Assembly: GCF_000620845.1 (NCBI RefSeq)
Contig: NZ_KK211189.1
Coordinates: 759,662 to 823,661 of the forward strand
From: Exiguobacterium marinum DSM 16307
Lineage (GTDB): Bacteria > Bacillota > Bacilli > Exiguobacteriales > Exiguobacteriaceae
Length of the DNA: 64,000 nt
Reading direction: 5' to 3'
A program made the position numbers and the translations under genes. Every line of letters starts with the position of its first letter. Position 1 is the first letter of the stretch. This document shows positions 15,926-26,207 of this stretch, piece by piece. Under the pieces are notes generated by a model that saw nothing but the letters and a program-made list of their open reading frames with translations, did no database searches and had not been told where the DNA came from.

Positions 15926-16444
15926 ATGTTAAGACTAATCAAAACATCTGTCGAACAAAAAGAACAGATTCTGGCGTTTTTACAGGAATGGCATGAGCGC
16001 GATGAACGAATCGTCCCGACCTCAGTCGACCGTGAGACGATGGACTTCGAGGCATACGTCAACACGTTACGCCAGAAAGAGTTACGTGAACATATTGAGG
16101 AAGGCTGGGTCCCGAGTACGACGTATTGGCTCACGGAGGGGGAAGAAATTCTCGGCGCGGCGAACATTCGTCACGAGTTGAACGAGTCGCTTTTGAAGAT
16201 TGGTGGTCATGTCGGGTACGGGGTGAAACCGAGCGCGCGTGGTCGTGGACTCGCCACACGTCAACTGCAACTTGCGCTTGAGAAAGTGAAAGAGCTCGGC
16301 ATCGAGCGTGCACTCATCACGTGCAACCGAACGAATATTGCTTCACGTCAAGTCATTTTAAACAATGGTGGCGTTGCGGATACACCATACACGGAAGAAG
16401 ATGGGACGATTGTCGAGCGGTTTTGGATTGACTTGAAAGGGTGA
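15926..16444 (+). CDS. GNAT-family N-acetyltransferase
   Basis: A 172-residue acetyltransferase with an extended N-terminal part and the acetyl-CoA loop GYGVKPSARGRGLATRQLQL near 102-121, then ALITCNRTNIASRQVILNNGG. This pattern fits the predicted-acetyltransferase group around COG3981. Substrate unknown. Start: ATG 15926 behind AAAGGGGG; the frame is open nine codons further but those include the ribosome site. It is followed after seven bases by the membrane-protein gene at 16452, so they likely form an operon. Confidence 0.82.
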   Translation: MLRLIKTSVEQKEQILAFLQEWHERDERIVPTSVDRETMDFEAYVNTLRQKELREHIEEGWVPSTTYWLTEGEEILGAANIRHELNESLLKIGGHVGYGVKPSARGRGLATRQLQLALEKVKELGIERALITCNRTNIASRQVILNNGGVADTPYTEEDGTIVERFWIDLKG

Positions 16445-16451
16445 AGACGAG

Positions 16452-17168
16452 ATGGCGAACTGGATCATCATCTATTTGACGTTGATTAATTTCTTCGGCA
16501 TCTATTTGTTCCGGGAAGAGACCGTTCCTTCTAAGAAATGGTTCTCATTCTCGAGTGGGGTCGCCATCACGTACTTCTTCATGTATCTCTTGCCGTCGCT
16601 GAATAAACGCCAGGACACGCTTCGTGTCGACTGGCTGAATTTGGCCTTACCTTCCGAGATTTACATCGTCAGTCTCACCGGGTTCACAATATTTTATGGC
16701 ACCATGCGATTCGTTCGAACTCCTCACTTCCAAGATGAGGCGGTCGACCGGGCTGTCTCGTATTGGCTACAGGTGACACTACTCACGACATATATGACCT
16801 TTTCAGCGTATGTGGTGACGGCGGACTCCGTGACGTTCGTCGCGAGAAGCTTCTATGCGACGGCTCTCGGGGTCCACTTCTTGGCGCTCGGTCATGACTT
16901 GAACCGCCATTACGGGGAACGCTATATGCGACAAGGACGCTACTTGTTGAGCGGTGGAATTTTACTCGGAGGTTTCGTTTCACGATGGATTGACTTGGCC
17001 GCGCACGTCGAAGCGCTCTGTTTTGCGTTTGTGGCCGGGGCGATGATTCTCAACATCGTGAAATTTGAACTCCCGTCCGACCGGAATTTACACTTTCGCA
17101 CGTTCGTTTTGGCCGTGTTCAGTTATGGCGGCTTACTCCTTATTTTGAAACATCTTCTAAACTTCTGA
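16452..17168 (+). CDS. Seven-helix membrane protein, weakly ZIP-like
   Basis: A 238-residue integral membrane protein with about seven hydrophobic segments (roughly 3-20, 32-50, 66-86, 103-122, 130-147, 163-180, 190-206 and a last one near 218-236). Two stretches resemble ZIP metal transporters (SGVAITYFFMYLLPSL and FVAGAMILNIVKFELP), but the metal-binding His motifs of that family are not clear; GVHFLALGHDLNRHYG is the only His-rich helix end. I would not assign a substrate. Likely cotranscribed with the GNAT gene upstream. Confidence 0.6.
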   Translation: MANWIIIYLTLINFFGIYLFREETVPSKKWFSFSSGVAITYFFMYLLPSLNKRQDTLRVDWLNLALPSEIYIVSLTGFTIFYGTMRFVRTPHFQDEAVDRAVSYWLQVTLLTTYMTFSAYVVTADSVTFVARSFYATALGVHFLALGHDLNRHYGERYMRQGRYLLSGGILLGGFVSRWIDLAAHVEALCFAFVAGAMILNIVKFELPSDRNLHFRTFVLAVFSYGGLLLILKHLLNF

Positions 17169-17185
17169 TGAGAACTTCGCAAAAA

Positions 17186-17217
17186 TGAATGACTGTTCAT
17201 TCATCATTTGATATACT
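17186..17217 (+). promoter_or_regulatory. FadR operator and promoter of fadF
   Basis: TGAATGACTGTTCATTCA (17186-17203) is a palindrome that matches the B. subtilis FadR (TetR family) box TGAATGANTANTCATTCA at nearly all positions. It covers the -35 hexamer ATGACT (17189-17194) of a promoter whose -10 is TATACT (17212-17217) with a 17-bp spacer. Repression by FadR and release by long-chain acyl-CoA is expected. Confidence 0.8.
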
Positions 17218-17260
17218 GAATTCAAGATTGAATCCGTTTTCATAAGGGGGAGTTTTGGGG

Positions 17261-19387
17261 ATGTCTACATTTTTAATCGTCAACTGGATTCTATTCTTGC
17301 TCGTCTTCGGCTATGGTGTGTATTTATTTGCTACGCTGGTTCACCAGCGCTATACGTTCATCACGCTGGGGAAGAAGGCAGAATGGAACCAAACGAACAA
17401 AGAACGACTCGAACAGGTCATGATCAACGTGTTCGGTCAAAAGAAATTGTTAAAAGATAAGAAGAGTGGCGCAATTCACGTCATGATGTTTTATGGCTTC
17501 ATCCTCGTCCAATTTGGGGCGATTGATTTTATTTGGAAAGGACTAGCGGTCGGAACACGTTTCCCACACATCCCGCTCGGTCCGCTCTATCCAATCTTTA
17601 CGTTCATGCAAGAAATCGTCATGCTCATGATTCTCGTCGCGGTCGTTTGGGGGTTCTACCGTCGTTACGTCGAGAAGCTTGTACGCTTGAAACGAAACTT
17701 TTTAGCGGGTCTCGCCCTCATCTTCATTGGCGGGCTGATGGTTTCCGTCTTGTTCGGGAACGGGTTTTACCTCGTCTATAAAGAAGAGCTTCCGATGTGG
17801 GGCGAACCGGTCGCGACACTCATCGGTTCAGCGTTTGCTTGGGTACCAGGATCAGTCGCATTCGCGTTGTTCGTCGTCTTTTGGTGGATGCACCTCTTAT
17901 TCTTGCTCAGCTTCATGGTCTACATCCCGCAAGGCAAACACGCTCACTTGATTGCTGGGACGCTCAATGTCTGGCTTGGTCGTACCCATAAAGTCGGACG
18001 CTTAGCGCCCGTTGATTTTTCGGCGATGGAAGAAGCAGAAGAGTCAGATGAAGAGATTGTGTTCGGGGTTAATAAAATCGAAGACTTCAACCAAAAACAA
18101 CTCGTCGATTTGTACGCCTGCGTCGAGTGTGGACGCTGTACGAATGTGTGTCCGGCAACAGGAACTGGGAAGATGTTGTCGCCGATGGACTTGATTGTCA
18201 AACTTCGCGACCATATGAATATGAAAGGTGCAGCGGTCACGAGAAAATCACCTTGGGCACCGGCACTCATGTTCCAAAACACGCAAGGTGCTGAAATCGC
18301 AGCAGCGGCGCAAGACGGTCATATGCTCGTCGCAGACGAATTGATCGGCAACGTCATCACAGAAGAAGAAATATGGGCGTGTACGACATGCCGCAATTGT
18401 GAAGATCAATGTCCGGTCATGAACGAGCACGTCGATAAAATCATCGACCTTCGTCGCTACCTCGTCATGATGGAAGGGAAGATGGACCCTGAGGCGCAGC
18501 GAACGGTAGCGAACATCGAGCGTCAAGGAAACCCATGGGGGATGAACCGGAAAGAACGCGAGAACTGGCGCAAGGATACAGAGCTCGTCATCCCGACGGC
18601 GAAGGAGAAGAAAAAAGCAGGTGAAGAATTCGAATACCTCTTCTGGGTCGGCGCGATGGGTTCTTACGACAGCCGTAGCCAAAAAGTCGCGCAAAGCTTT
18701 GCGAGCGTCTTGAACAAGGCTGGCGTCTCATTTGCCATTCTCGGAAATGAAGAGAAAAACTCAGGGGATACACCACGTCGAATTGGGAATGAGTTACTCT
18801 TCCAAGAACTCGCTGAAGCGAACATTAAACTGTTTGAGAAGTATGGGGTGACGAAAATCGTCACGGTCGACCCACACGCCTACAACACATTCAAAAATGA
18901 GTATCCAGACTTCGGTTTGACTGATGTGAAAGTGTATCACCATACGGAATTACTCGCCGAGTTGCTCGATACGGGTCGAATCCAACCGGATCTTCAAGTG
19001 AATGAGCGTGTCGTCTACCACGATTCTTGCTATCTCGGTCGTTACAACGGCATATACGATGCACCGCGGTTCGTCCTCGAGCGGATTCCGGGTGTCGAAC
19101 TCGTCGAAGCGACACGTAACCGTGAAAACGGTATGTGCTGTGGAGCGGGTGGTGGTCTCATGTGGCAGGAAGAAAAAGTCGGGACACGTGTCAACGTGGC
19201 TCGGACGGAACAGTTGCTTGAGACGAAACCGACTGTCATCGGTTCGGCGTGTCCGTACTGCTTGACGATGTTGTCAGATGGAACGAAAGCGAAGGAAGTC
19301 GATGAGACGGTCGGCACGTTCGACGTCGTCGAATTGCTCGATCGTTCGCTGAAAGCCATCGAGATCCCAGAACCGGTTGTCCAATAA
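17261..19387 (+). CDS. fadF: Membrane iron-sulfur oxidoreductase FadF (ETF:quinone-oxidoreductase-like)
   Basis: A 708-residue protein with an N-terminal nitrate-reductase-gamma-like membrane part (helices near 5-27, 75-95, 112-133, 147-170, 185-222), two 4Fe-4S clusters (Cys287, 290, 293, 297 and Cys374, 377, 380, 384) and a C-terminal HdrB-like CCG region ending in HDSCYLGRYN and GMCCGAGGGLMW. It fits B. subtilis FadF (YwjF), which passes electrons from fatty acid beta-oxidation, via electron-transfer flavoprotein, to the quinone pool. ATG 17261 follows AAGGGGGAG. It stands alone here; acdA and etfBA are not adjacent. The FadR box upstream supports the role. Confidence 0.9.
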   Translation: MSTFLIVNWILFLLVFGYGVYLFATLVHQRYTFITLGKKAEWNQTNKERLEQVMINVFGQKKLLKDKKSGAIHVMMFYGFILVQFGAIDFIWKGLAVGTRFPHIPLGPLYPIFTFMQEIVMLMILVAVVWGFYRRYVEKLVRLKRNFLAGLALIFIGGLMVSVLFGNGFYLVYKEELPMWGEPVATLIGSAFAWVPGSVAFALFVVFWWMHLLFLLSFMVYIPQGKHAHLIAGTLNVWLGRTHKVGRLAPVDFSAMEEAEESDEEIVFGVNKIEDFNQKQLVDLYACVECGRCTNVCPATGTGKMLSPMDLIVKLRDHMNMKGAAVTRKSPWAPALMFQNTQGAEIAAAAQDGHMLVADELIGNVITEEEIWACTTCRNCEDQCPVMNEHVDKIIDLRRYLVMMEGKMDPEAQRTVANIERQGNPWGMNRKERENWRKDTELVIPTAKEKKKAGEEFEYLFWVGAMGSYDSRSQKVAQSFASVLNKAGVSFAILGNEEKNSGDTPRRIGNELLFQELAEANIKLFEKYGVTKIVTVDPHAYNTFKNEYPDFGLTDVKVYHHTELLAELLDTGRIQPDLQVNERVVYHDSCYLGRYNGIYDAPRFVLERIPGVELVEATRNRENGMCCGAGGGLMWQEEKVGTRVNVARTEQLLETKPTVIGSACPYCLTMLSDGTKAKEVDETVGTFDVVELLDRSLKAIEIPEPVVQ

Positions 19388-19393
19388 TACAGG

Positions 19394-19419
19394 AAGGCAC
19401 GGTCCGCGGACTGTGCCTT
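19394..19419. terminator. Bidirectional terminator between fadF and the globin sensor gene
   Basis: AAGGCACGGTCC and GGACTGTGCCTT form a 12-bp stem with one G-T pair. T-rich bases follow on the plus side (TATTTGTTT). Confidence 0.75.
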
Positions 19420-19425
19420 ATTTGT

Positions 19426-20724
19426 TTACTGCATTTCGGAAGTAGATAAAAGAGAGGAGGTCAAGTGAGATAACCCTTGTGTCGTCTCGTTGATGGATGA
19501 AATGGTTTCGACCATCTGCCCGAGGTCTTGTTTGTTTCGTTCGAAAGAAAGGACGTATTGTCCCATCTCTTCTTGGACGGTCGAAAACCCAACTTTGACG
19601 GCGTTTAGTTGACGCATCGCTTCATCGTTCGTCCGATGCATGTGACCCATTTGATCGAGGAGAGCCGCGATGTTCGCCTCATTCTCATGAATGAGCGCAT
19701 TGATTTGACTGCTCAGTTGTTTCGCGTTCTCCGCGAGTGTGCGTACTTCGGTGGCGACGACGGCGAACCCTTTGCCGTGTTCACCTGCACGGGCCGCTTC
19801 AATCGAAGCGTTCAAGGCGAGTAAGTTGGTTTGATTGGCAATTTGTTCGATGCTTCGCGTCATGCTGACGATATCTTGAGAACCGTCCTTCAAAGCTGTT
19901 ATTCGATCGAGTGAGGTATCGACATAGGTAGCCGACTGTTTGAATTCAGCTTCCATCTGTTCGATTTGTTCTCCATTTGTATGAGTCAACGTCATCAAGT
20001 GGCGACTCATCTTTTCTGTTTGTTCCGTCTCTGCCAAGACTTGATGAGCGCGATTGCTTGTATCGGACATAGCTTGCCCTGTATGCTCCATTGTCGTCGC
20101 CACTTCTGTACTGACGCGTGACACGTCACTTAATAGAGCGGCACGGGATTGGTTCGCAGACTCAAGCTCATCGAGACGGGCGTTCACATATTGTTCGGTA
20201 ACGATTTGAGCGTCCAAGTTCATCGCGTGTGACAGAGCCAAAAGGGATTCGGTCAGAATGGCCGGATCGTGTTGATACGTTTCGACCACTTTCGGGATGA
20301 GCAAGGTGTTAAACGCCGAGTATGTTGCCAAGAACCAGACGACGGGGACTGAAAAATGGTGATGGGTTTGTCCCATTCGCTTCCGCATTGCTAAAAATTT
20401 ATCATCGATGTTCCCGGTTAACAAACTACGGAAATAAGCAGCAAATACATTTTTTAAACGTTCTCGTGTCGACGAGCCATTCGCAATTTGAACCATCTCT
20501 GGTTGAAGCATTAAGTGGTCGAGTACATTTTCGAGTACCTCGTCTAGGACGGACTCGACGAGTGGAGCCATGTCTTGTAGCCGTTTCACTTGAGATGATG
20601 TATATCCCATATAGTGTGCGCGCCCGTTTAAGCTCGAGTCGGCTGGTTTAGCGATTGTGTGAATCTCAGGAAAGCCTTCGGAAGCGACGAAATCTTTTGA
20701 GGTTGTCTTACGAAAAAATGCCAT
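19426..20724 (-). CDS. hemAT: HemAT-type globin-coupled methyl-accepting oxygen sensor
   Basis: A 432-residue soluble chemoreceptor. Residues 30-185 form a globin-like sensor domain with the proximal heme His in [11 protein letters not shown] (about His121), followed by a cytoplasmic MCP signalling domain with the highly conserved hairpin tip [20 protein letters not shown] and [16 protein letters not shown]. No transmembrane helix or periplasmic domain is present, as in B. subtilis HemAT, which senses oxygen for aerotaxis through CheA/CheW. The C-terminal signalling arm is shorter than in membrane MCPs. ATG at 20724 follows AGAAGGAG. Flagellar and Che genes are not in this window. Confidence 0.87.
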   Translation of the reverse strand: MAFFRKTTSKDFVASEGFPEIHTIAKPADSSLNGRAHYMGYTSSQVKRLQDMAPLVESVLDEVLENVLDHLMLQPEMVQIANGSSTRERLKNVFAAYFRSLLTGNIDDKFLAMRKRMGQTHHHFSVPVVWFLATYSAFNTLLIPKVVETYQHDPAILTESLLALSHAMNLDAQIVTEQYVNARLDELESANQSRAALLSDVSRVSTEVATTMEHTGQAMSDTSNRAHQVLAETEQTEKMSRHLMTLTHTNGEQIEQMEAEFKQSATYVDTSLDRITALKDGSQDIVSMTRSIEQIANQTNLLALNASIEAARAGEHGKGFAVVATEVRTLAENAKQLSSQINALIHENEANIAALLDQMGHMHRTNDEAMRQLNAVKVGFSTVQEEMGQYVLSFERNKQDLGQMVETISSINETTQGLSHLTSSLLSTSEMQ

Positions 20725-20893
20725 ATTTTTATTCTCCTTCTATTTCATATCTAAAGTGGCGTTCTCTTCTATATCGGCAGAAATATGAAGAAGCTAAGAA
20801 GTCAATGTGTTGCAAAACAGGTTCATCGACAAATAGAACTGGGAAAGGAAAAATGAGGAGTAGAATATTCCAGTTTCAGTGAGGGGTGGACTT

Positions 20894-22219
20894 ATGAAAA
20901 ACATAGTGATCCTGTTGACAATTGTAAGTGCCCTAAGTAGTCAAATTCTTCCACAGATTTTGTTCTTATCCATCATGGCGGTCGAAGAAGGTGTCGGACG
21001 TCTCATTCCATTTTTAATTTTTTATGTGGCCAGTATGTCAGGTCTTTTACTGTGGGTGTATGTCATCGGTCGACGCGGTTCAAAAGACACGTTTTTAATT
21101 GCCTTATCTGTGCTCGTCGTCGGTCTCATTTGTTTTGTACTTCCCTTTGACAGCGCAATTGAATGGAGTGCGTTTTTAGTCGGAGTCGGCTCGATTGGAG
21201 TTGCCTCCATCATGACGACGATTTTATCACAATTGAATGAATTGAAGCCGAAAACTGAGACGGAATCAAAAGATGAAGGTGGTAGTTCGTGGCCGTTGGT
21301 TCTTATGTTAGTCGGTTGGATTGCGGTGTTCTCGTATGCGTTGACGCAGTCGTACAATCTTGCCGTCGCCCTATTCTTAGTGAGTTTGATTCTACCGTGG
21401 CTATTCGTGAGGAAATTACCCCTCCAAAAATCAGCAACGTGGCAGTTTGAAACGCGTTCCTTTCTCCGCGCTTTCATCGCAGTCACGGTCTTCACATTGA
21501 TTAGTCGACTTCTCAGTCTCCTAGAAGGGGCGCGTGGTTATGTCGAAGTATTTAGCTTGATGATTATTTTGTTGGTCTATGTCGGATGGCTGTTGTTTCA
21601 AAAGCGTGTCCGACAGTTTATCACAGCAAGCCGTACTCGACAGGTTCAGTTATTATCGTTTGTTATCGGATTGTTTGGCGGATGGACGTTGATTGGTGCC
21701 GTTTTTGTGAGTCTTGCCTTGTATTCGTTTCAAGTGTTGATTTTTTATGTGTTCGTCCCATTCTTAGTCGGTGTTATCGGTTGGATTTTGTTTAGTCGCC
21801 TGTTTGATTTCGCGCGCCATCCATACATCCTGTTACTCGTGTCCTCCCTCATCTTTTTCCTAGGATTTATCGAGCCTCTTGCGTTCATCCCAGTACTATT
21901 TGTCAGTGGCTATACGCAGACGATGTATTCGAGTGTCAGTCATACGTATTTGTTTGATCAGTATGGGGAAAACCAAGAGTTCGCGTCTTTACTGCTACAG
22001 TTGTGGAAACGATTCGGCATGGTCGTGGCGTATTCATTTTTGATGATCGGATTGCTCGGATATGGATTGTACGTCGGTCAAACGGTCAACGAGGAGTTGT
22101 CGTTCCAGATTCCGCGAGCGTGGATGGTGGGTGTCTTAGGGGTGACATGGGTGTTTAATATCGGATTGATTAGTCTGTACTGGTTCCGAATCAAAGCCAA
22201 GACATCACACGAATCATAA
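20894..22219 (+). CDS. MFS-like multi-spanning membrane protein
   Basis: A 441-residue hydrophobic protein with about 12 predicted helices and a polar central loop (near 118-136, rich in Lys/Glu/Ser), the usual shape of a major facilitator transporter. The canonical MFS loop motif between helices 2 and 3 is only weakly present (VIGRRGSKDTFL near 57-68). Substrate cannot be predicted. Start ATG 20894 has GAGGGGTG upstream; the frame is open five codons further. It lies divergently from the globin sensor gene and ahead of rpoE, with no clear terminator in between. Confidence 0.65.
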   Translation: MKNIVILLTIVSALSSQILPQILFLSIMAVEEGVGRLIPFLIFYVASMSGLLLWVYVIGRRGSKDTFLIALSVLVVGLICFVLPFDSAIEWSAFLVGVGSIGVASIMTTILSQLNELKPKTETESKDEGGSSWPLVLMLVGWIAVFSYALTQSYNLAVALFLVSLILPWLFVRKLPLQKSATWQFETRSFLRAFIAVTVFTLISRLLSLLEGARGYVEVFSLMIILLVYVGWLLFQKRVRQFITASRTRQVQLLSFVIGLFGGWTLIGAVFVSLALYSFQVLIFYVFVPFLVGVIGWILFSRLFDFARHPYILLLVSSLIFFLGFIEPLAFIPVLFVSGYTQTMYSSVSHTYLFDQYGENQEFASLLLQLWKRFGMVVAYSFLMIGLLGYGLYVGQTVNEELSFQIPRAWMVGVLGVTWVFNIGLISLYWFRIKAKTSHES

Positions 22220-22299
22220 TTTACTCTAGCTTTTTCATATCGCTTTTGTTTATAATGAGGAGTGATGTTTAACTAGTGACGGAAAAGGAGTGTCCTTTA

Positions 22300-22779
22300 A
22301 TGAATAAATCGTTGATTGATTTCGTTTATGAACTTCTCCAAGAAACTGGCGAGCAGCCTGTTTCTTTTGATGAGATTCGCGAAAAAATCAAGCAAAATTA
22401 TACGTTTGCGAGTGAAGAGGAAGAACTCGAGAAAATCGCACAACTTTACACCGATTTGAACATCGACGGGTTGTTCGTCAACTTAGGTGCAAACCGCTGG
22501 GCGCTTCGCGTATGGTATCCATTCGACAAGTCGGATGAAGATCTCGTCATCGAAGCACGTCAACGTGGTGAACTTGACGAATTCGAAGAAGAGTTCGAAG
22601 AGGCAGACGAAGGTATCGTCGACATCGAAGATGACTTGGATGTATTCGCAAAAGTTGAAGATTACGATTCAACTGAATTTGACGATGCGGGCGAACAAGA
22701 AAAAGTTGATGGCCTAGATGACTTCAAGGATGATGATTTGGACGACGACCTCGATCTCGAAGACGAGGATGATTTATAA
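22300..22779 (+). CDS. rpoE: RNA polymerase delta subunit
   Basis: A 159-residue protein with the HARE-HTH N-terminal domain (1-85: SLIDFVYELLQETGEQPVSF, then ANRWALRVWYPFD) and an unstructured, extremely acidic C-terminal tail (about 90-159, almost only Asp/Glu), which is the hallmark of Gram-positive RpoE. It binds RNA polymerase, speeds recycling and lowers non-specific nucleic acid binding. ATG 22300 follows AAAAGGAG; a TATAAT (22251-22256) lies 44 bases upstream. It precedes pyrG as in B. subtilis. Confidence 0.95.
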   Translation: MNKSLIDFVYELLQETGEQPVSFDEIREKIKQNYTFASEEEELEKIAQLYTDLNIDGLFVNLGANRWALRVWYPFDKSDEDLVIEARQRGELDEFEEEFEEADEGIVDIEDDLDVFAKVEDYDSTEFDDAGEQEKVDGLDDFKDDDLDDDLDLEDEDDL

Positions 22780-22835
22780 GAGACCGCAAAAAGCCGGGCA
22801 TTGGGCCCGGCTAGGCGTGTCTCTTTTTCTTTTTT
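22780..22835 (+). terminator. Intrinsic terminator of rpoE
   Basis: Outer GAGAC/GTCTC and inner AGCCGGGC/GCCCGGCT stems are followed by a long T-rich tract (TTTTTCTTTTTT). Confidence 0.9.
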
Positions 22836-22875
22836 AATGATTTTGAACAACATGAAAAAAAGAAAAAATAATATC

Positions 22876-22905
22876 TTGACGACTGTATCGTCTCTGGCGT
22901 AAATT
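22876..22905 (+). promoter_or_regulatory. pyrG promoter
   Basis: TTGACG (22876-22881), 18-bp spacer, TAAATT (22900-22905). Seven bases downstream is GGGC at 22912, the expected 5' end of the transcript. Confidence 0.7.
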
Positions 22906-22911
22906 AGTCAT

Positions 22912-24622
<1,711 letters not shown>

Positions 24623-24629
24623 GTGATTG

Positions 24630-24661
24630 AAAGCCACGATTCGAAATGAATCGTGGCTTTT
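24630..24661 (+). terminator. Intrinsic terminator of pyrG
   Basis: AAAGCCACGATTC and GAATCGTGGCTTT form a perfect 13-bp stem with loop GAAAT-type bases and a short T tract. Confidence 0.9.
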
Positions 24662-24759
24662 CTACATCAAAAGCATGAGGTGCAAGACGTCCTTGGCAGG
24701 ATACATCACCTTCACTTTCTGGGTACACTAGAAGTAGAACGGGGAGAGGGTGATGGCTC

Positions 24760-25602
24760 ATGAAAGAACGACATTCGATTTATCTTGGATATGGATTTGG
24801 ACTTGTCGCGCTCAGTCTGTTGCCATTCGTCGTCTTACCTTCCCTCTTATTGCCGTACCAACTAGGGTGGACGGGCGTTGTCTTGCTCGCGCTCTCGGTC
24901 GGGCTACTTCGAGCGATACGCGACGGCTCGAATGTTATCTTGAAGCAGATGTGGAAAATCACATTTTCTCTTTTTTTAATCTTCGTGTTCGTCTATTACG
25001 TATCATTTGGACTCGTCTTATACGATACGTATGGACTGGATCGTCTATTAGAACAGTACGAGCGTCAGGCGGTTTGGGTGTTCGCGGCATTCAGCTTTCT
25101 ACAGCCAATCGCCTTACCGGTCCCAGAAGCGGTCAGTGTGCCGATTGGGAGTGTCGCCCTCGGTCCATTTCGTGCCGCTCTGGTTGGGAGTATTGCGACC
25201 ACGCTTGGTATCTTCGTCATGTATGGATTGGCACGATTCGGCCGAGAGCGAATCATCCGCTGGGTCGATGAGGAGAAGTTGAAGACGTACGACCGATATG
25301 TCGAGAAGTATGGCCTTGGCATCTTGCTCGTCTTGTTCATTATTCCGATTTTACCGGACGAGGTCATTTGTCTCGCCGCCGGGTTTAGCCGCGTGCCGTT
25401 CCCGCGTTTCGCGGGCATCGCGTTCGGCGCGAAACTCGTCACATCGTTCGGGCTTGCCTACTCTGTCTCCATCGGACAATTGTTTATGACTGATTCGAGT
25501 CCAATCGCCATCGCTTCCGTCATGGCGAGTTTGATCGTCTTAATCCTCGCGTTCATTTGGCGCAAACGAAAAAAAGGGGATTCGAACGGGACACACGAAT
25601 AA
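24760..25602 (+). CDS. VTT-domain (DedA/TVP38-like) membrane protein
   Basis: A 280-residue membrane protein with about seven helices and the VTT/SNARE-associated signature: PIALPVPEAVSVPIGSVALG near 113-132, GSIATTLGIFVMYGLARFG near 138-156 and FIIPILPDEVICLAAGFSRV near 193-212. The family has been linked to lipid scrambling or flipping and membrane homeostasis; a precise substrate is unknown. ATG 24760 lies about 11 bases after GAGAGGG. The gene is followed 35 bases later by a GNAT gene on the same strand. Confidence 0.75.
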   Translation: MKERHSIYLGYGFGLVALSLLPFVVLPSLLLPYQLGWTGVVLLALSVGLLRAIRDGSNVILKQMWKITFSLFLIFVFVYYVSFGLVLYDTYGLDRLLEQYERQAVWVFAAFSFLQPIALPVPEAVSVPIGSVALGPFRAALVGSIATTLGIFVMYGLARFGRERIIRWVDEEKLKTYDRYVEKYGLGILLVLFIIPILPDEVICLAAGFSRVPFPRFAGIAFGAKLVTSFGLAYSVSIGQLFMTDSSPIAIASVMASLIVLILAFIWRKRKKGDSNGTHE

Positions 25603-25637
25603 TATTTGATAAAGCTTTATATAGAGAGGAAGACAAG

Positions 25638-26168
25638 ATGCGACAAGATCAAGAAGTGGTTATTCGACCGATTGAAGGGCGAGACTTATCACGACTATGG
25701 GAATTGATTTATCGAGATGCGGCACCGGAGTGGAAACAGTGGGACGCGCCTTACTTCGAACACAAGGCGATGTCTTATGAAGAATTCCAGCAAATCGAAC
25801 AGTCACTCATCAAAAAAGAAGACATGTGGGTCATTGAAGTGGATGGGACCGTATGTGGGACCGTTTCTTACTATTTCGAAGATGCTGGGCGAGAATGGCT
25901 CGAGATGGGCATCATATTGCATCAGTCCAATCGCTGGAATCGCGGCGTCGGGACGCGTACCCTACGTTTATGGATTGAACATCTATTTGAGACGTTACCT
26001 GTCGCCCGTGTCGGCTTGACGACATGGTCTGGGAATGAGCGTATGATGCGGGTCGCTGAAAAAGTAGGAATGCAACTCGAAGGACGTATTCGCCAAGTTC
26101 GTGTCGTGAACGGGAAGCGATACGATTCGATTCGGATGGGCATGTTACGGGAAGAATGGATGACATAA
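25638..26168 (+). CDS. RimJ-type GNAT N-acetyltransferase
   Basis: A 176-residue GNAT protein with VVIRPIEGRDL at the N-terminus, the LEMGIILHQSNRWNRGVGTR acetyl-CoA segment and a C-terminal AEKVGMQLEGRIRQVRVVNG strand pair typical of the ribosomal-protein/aminoglycoside acetyltransferase type. Substrate unknown. ATG 25638 follows AGAGAGG; upstream codons overlap the VTT gene in another frame and are not used. Ended by a strong terminator. Confidence 0.83.
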   Translation: MRQDQEVVIRPIEGRDLSRLWELIYRDAAPEWKQWDAPYFEHKAMSYEEFQQIEQSLIKKEDMWVIEVDGTVCGTVSYYFEDAGREWLEMGIILHQSNRWNRGVGTRTLRLWIEHLFETLPVARVGLTTWSGNERMMRVAEKVGMQLEGRIRQVRVVNGKRYDSIRMGMLREEWMT

Positions 26169-26204
26169 AAGCACCGCGGATGAAAAAAGAATCCGCGGTG
26201 CTTT
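26168..26204. terminator. Bidirectional terminator between GNAT and OYE genes
   Basis: AAAGCACCGCGGAT and ATCCGCGGTGCTTT form a perfect 14-bp stem around an A-rich loop; the T/A-rich ends serve both strands. Confidence 0.88.
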
Positions 26205-26207
26205 GCA

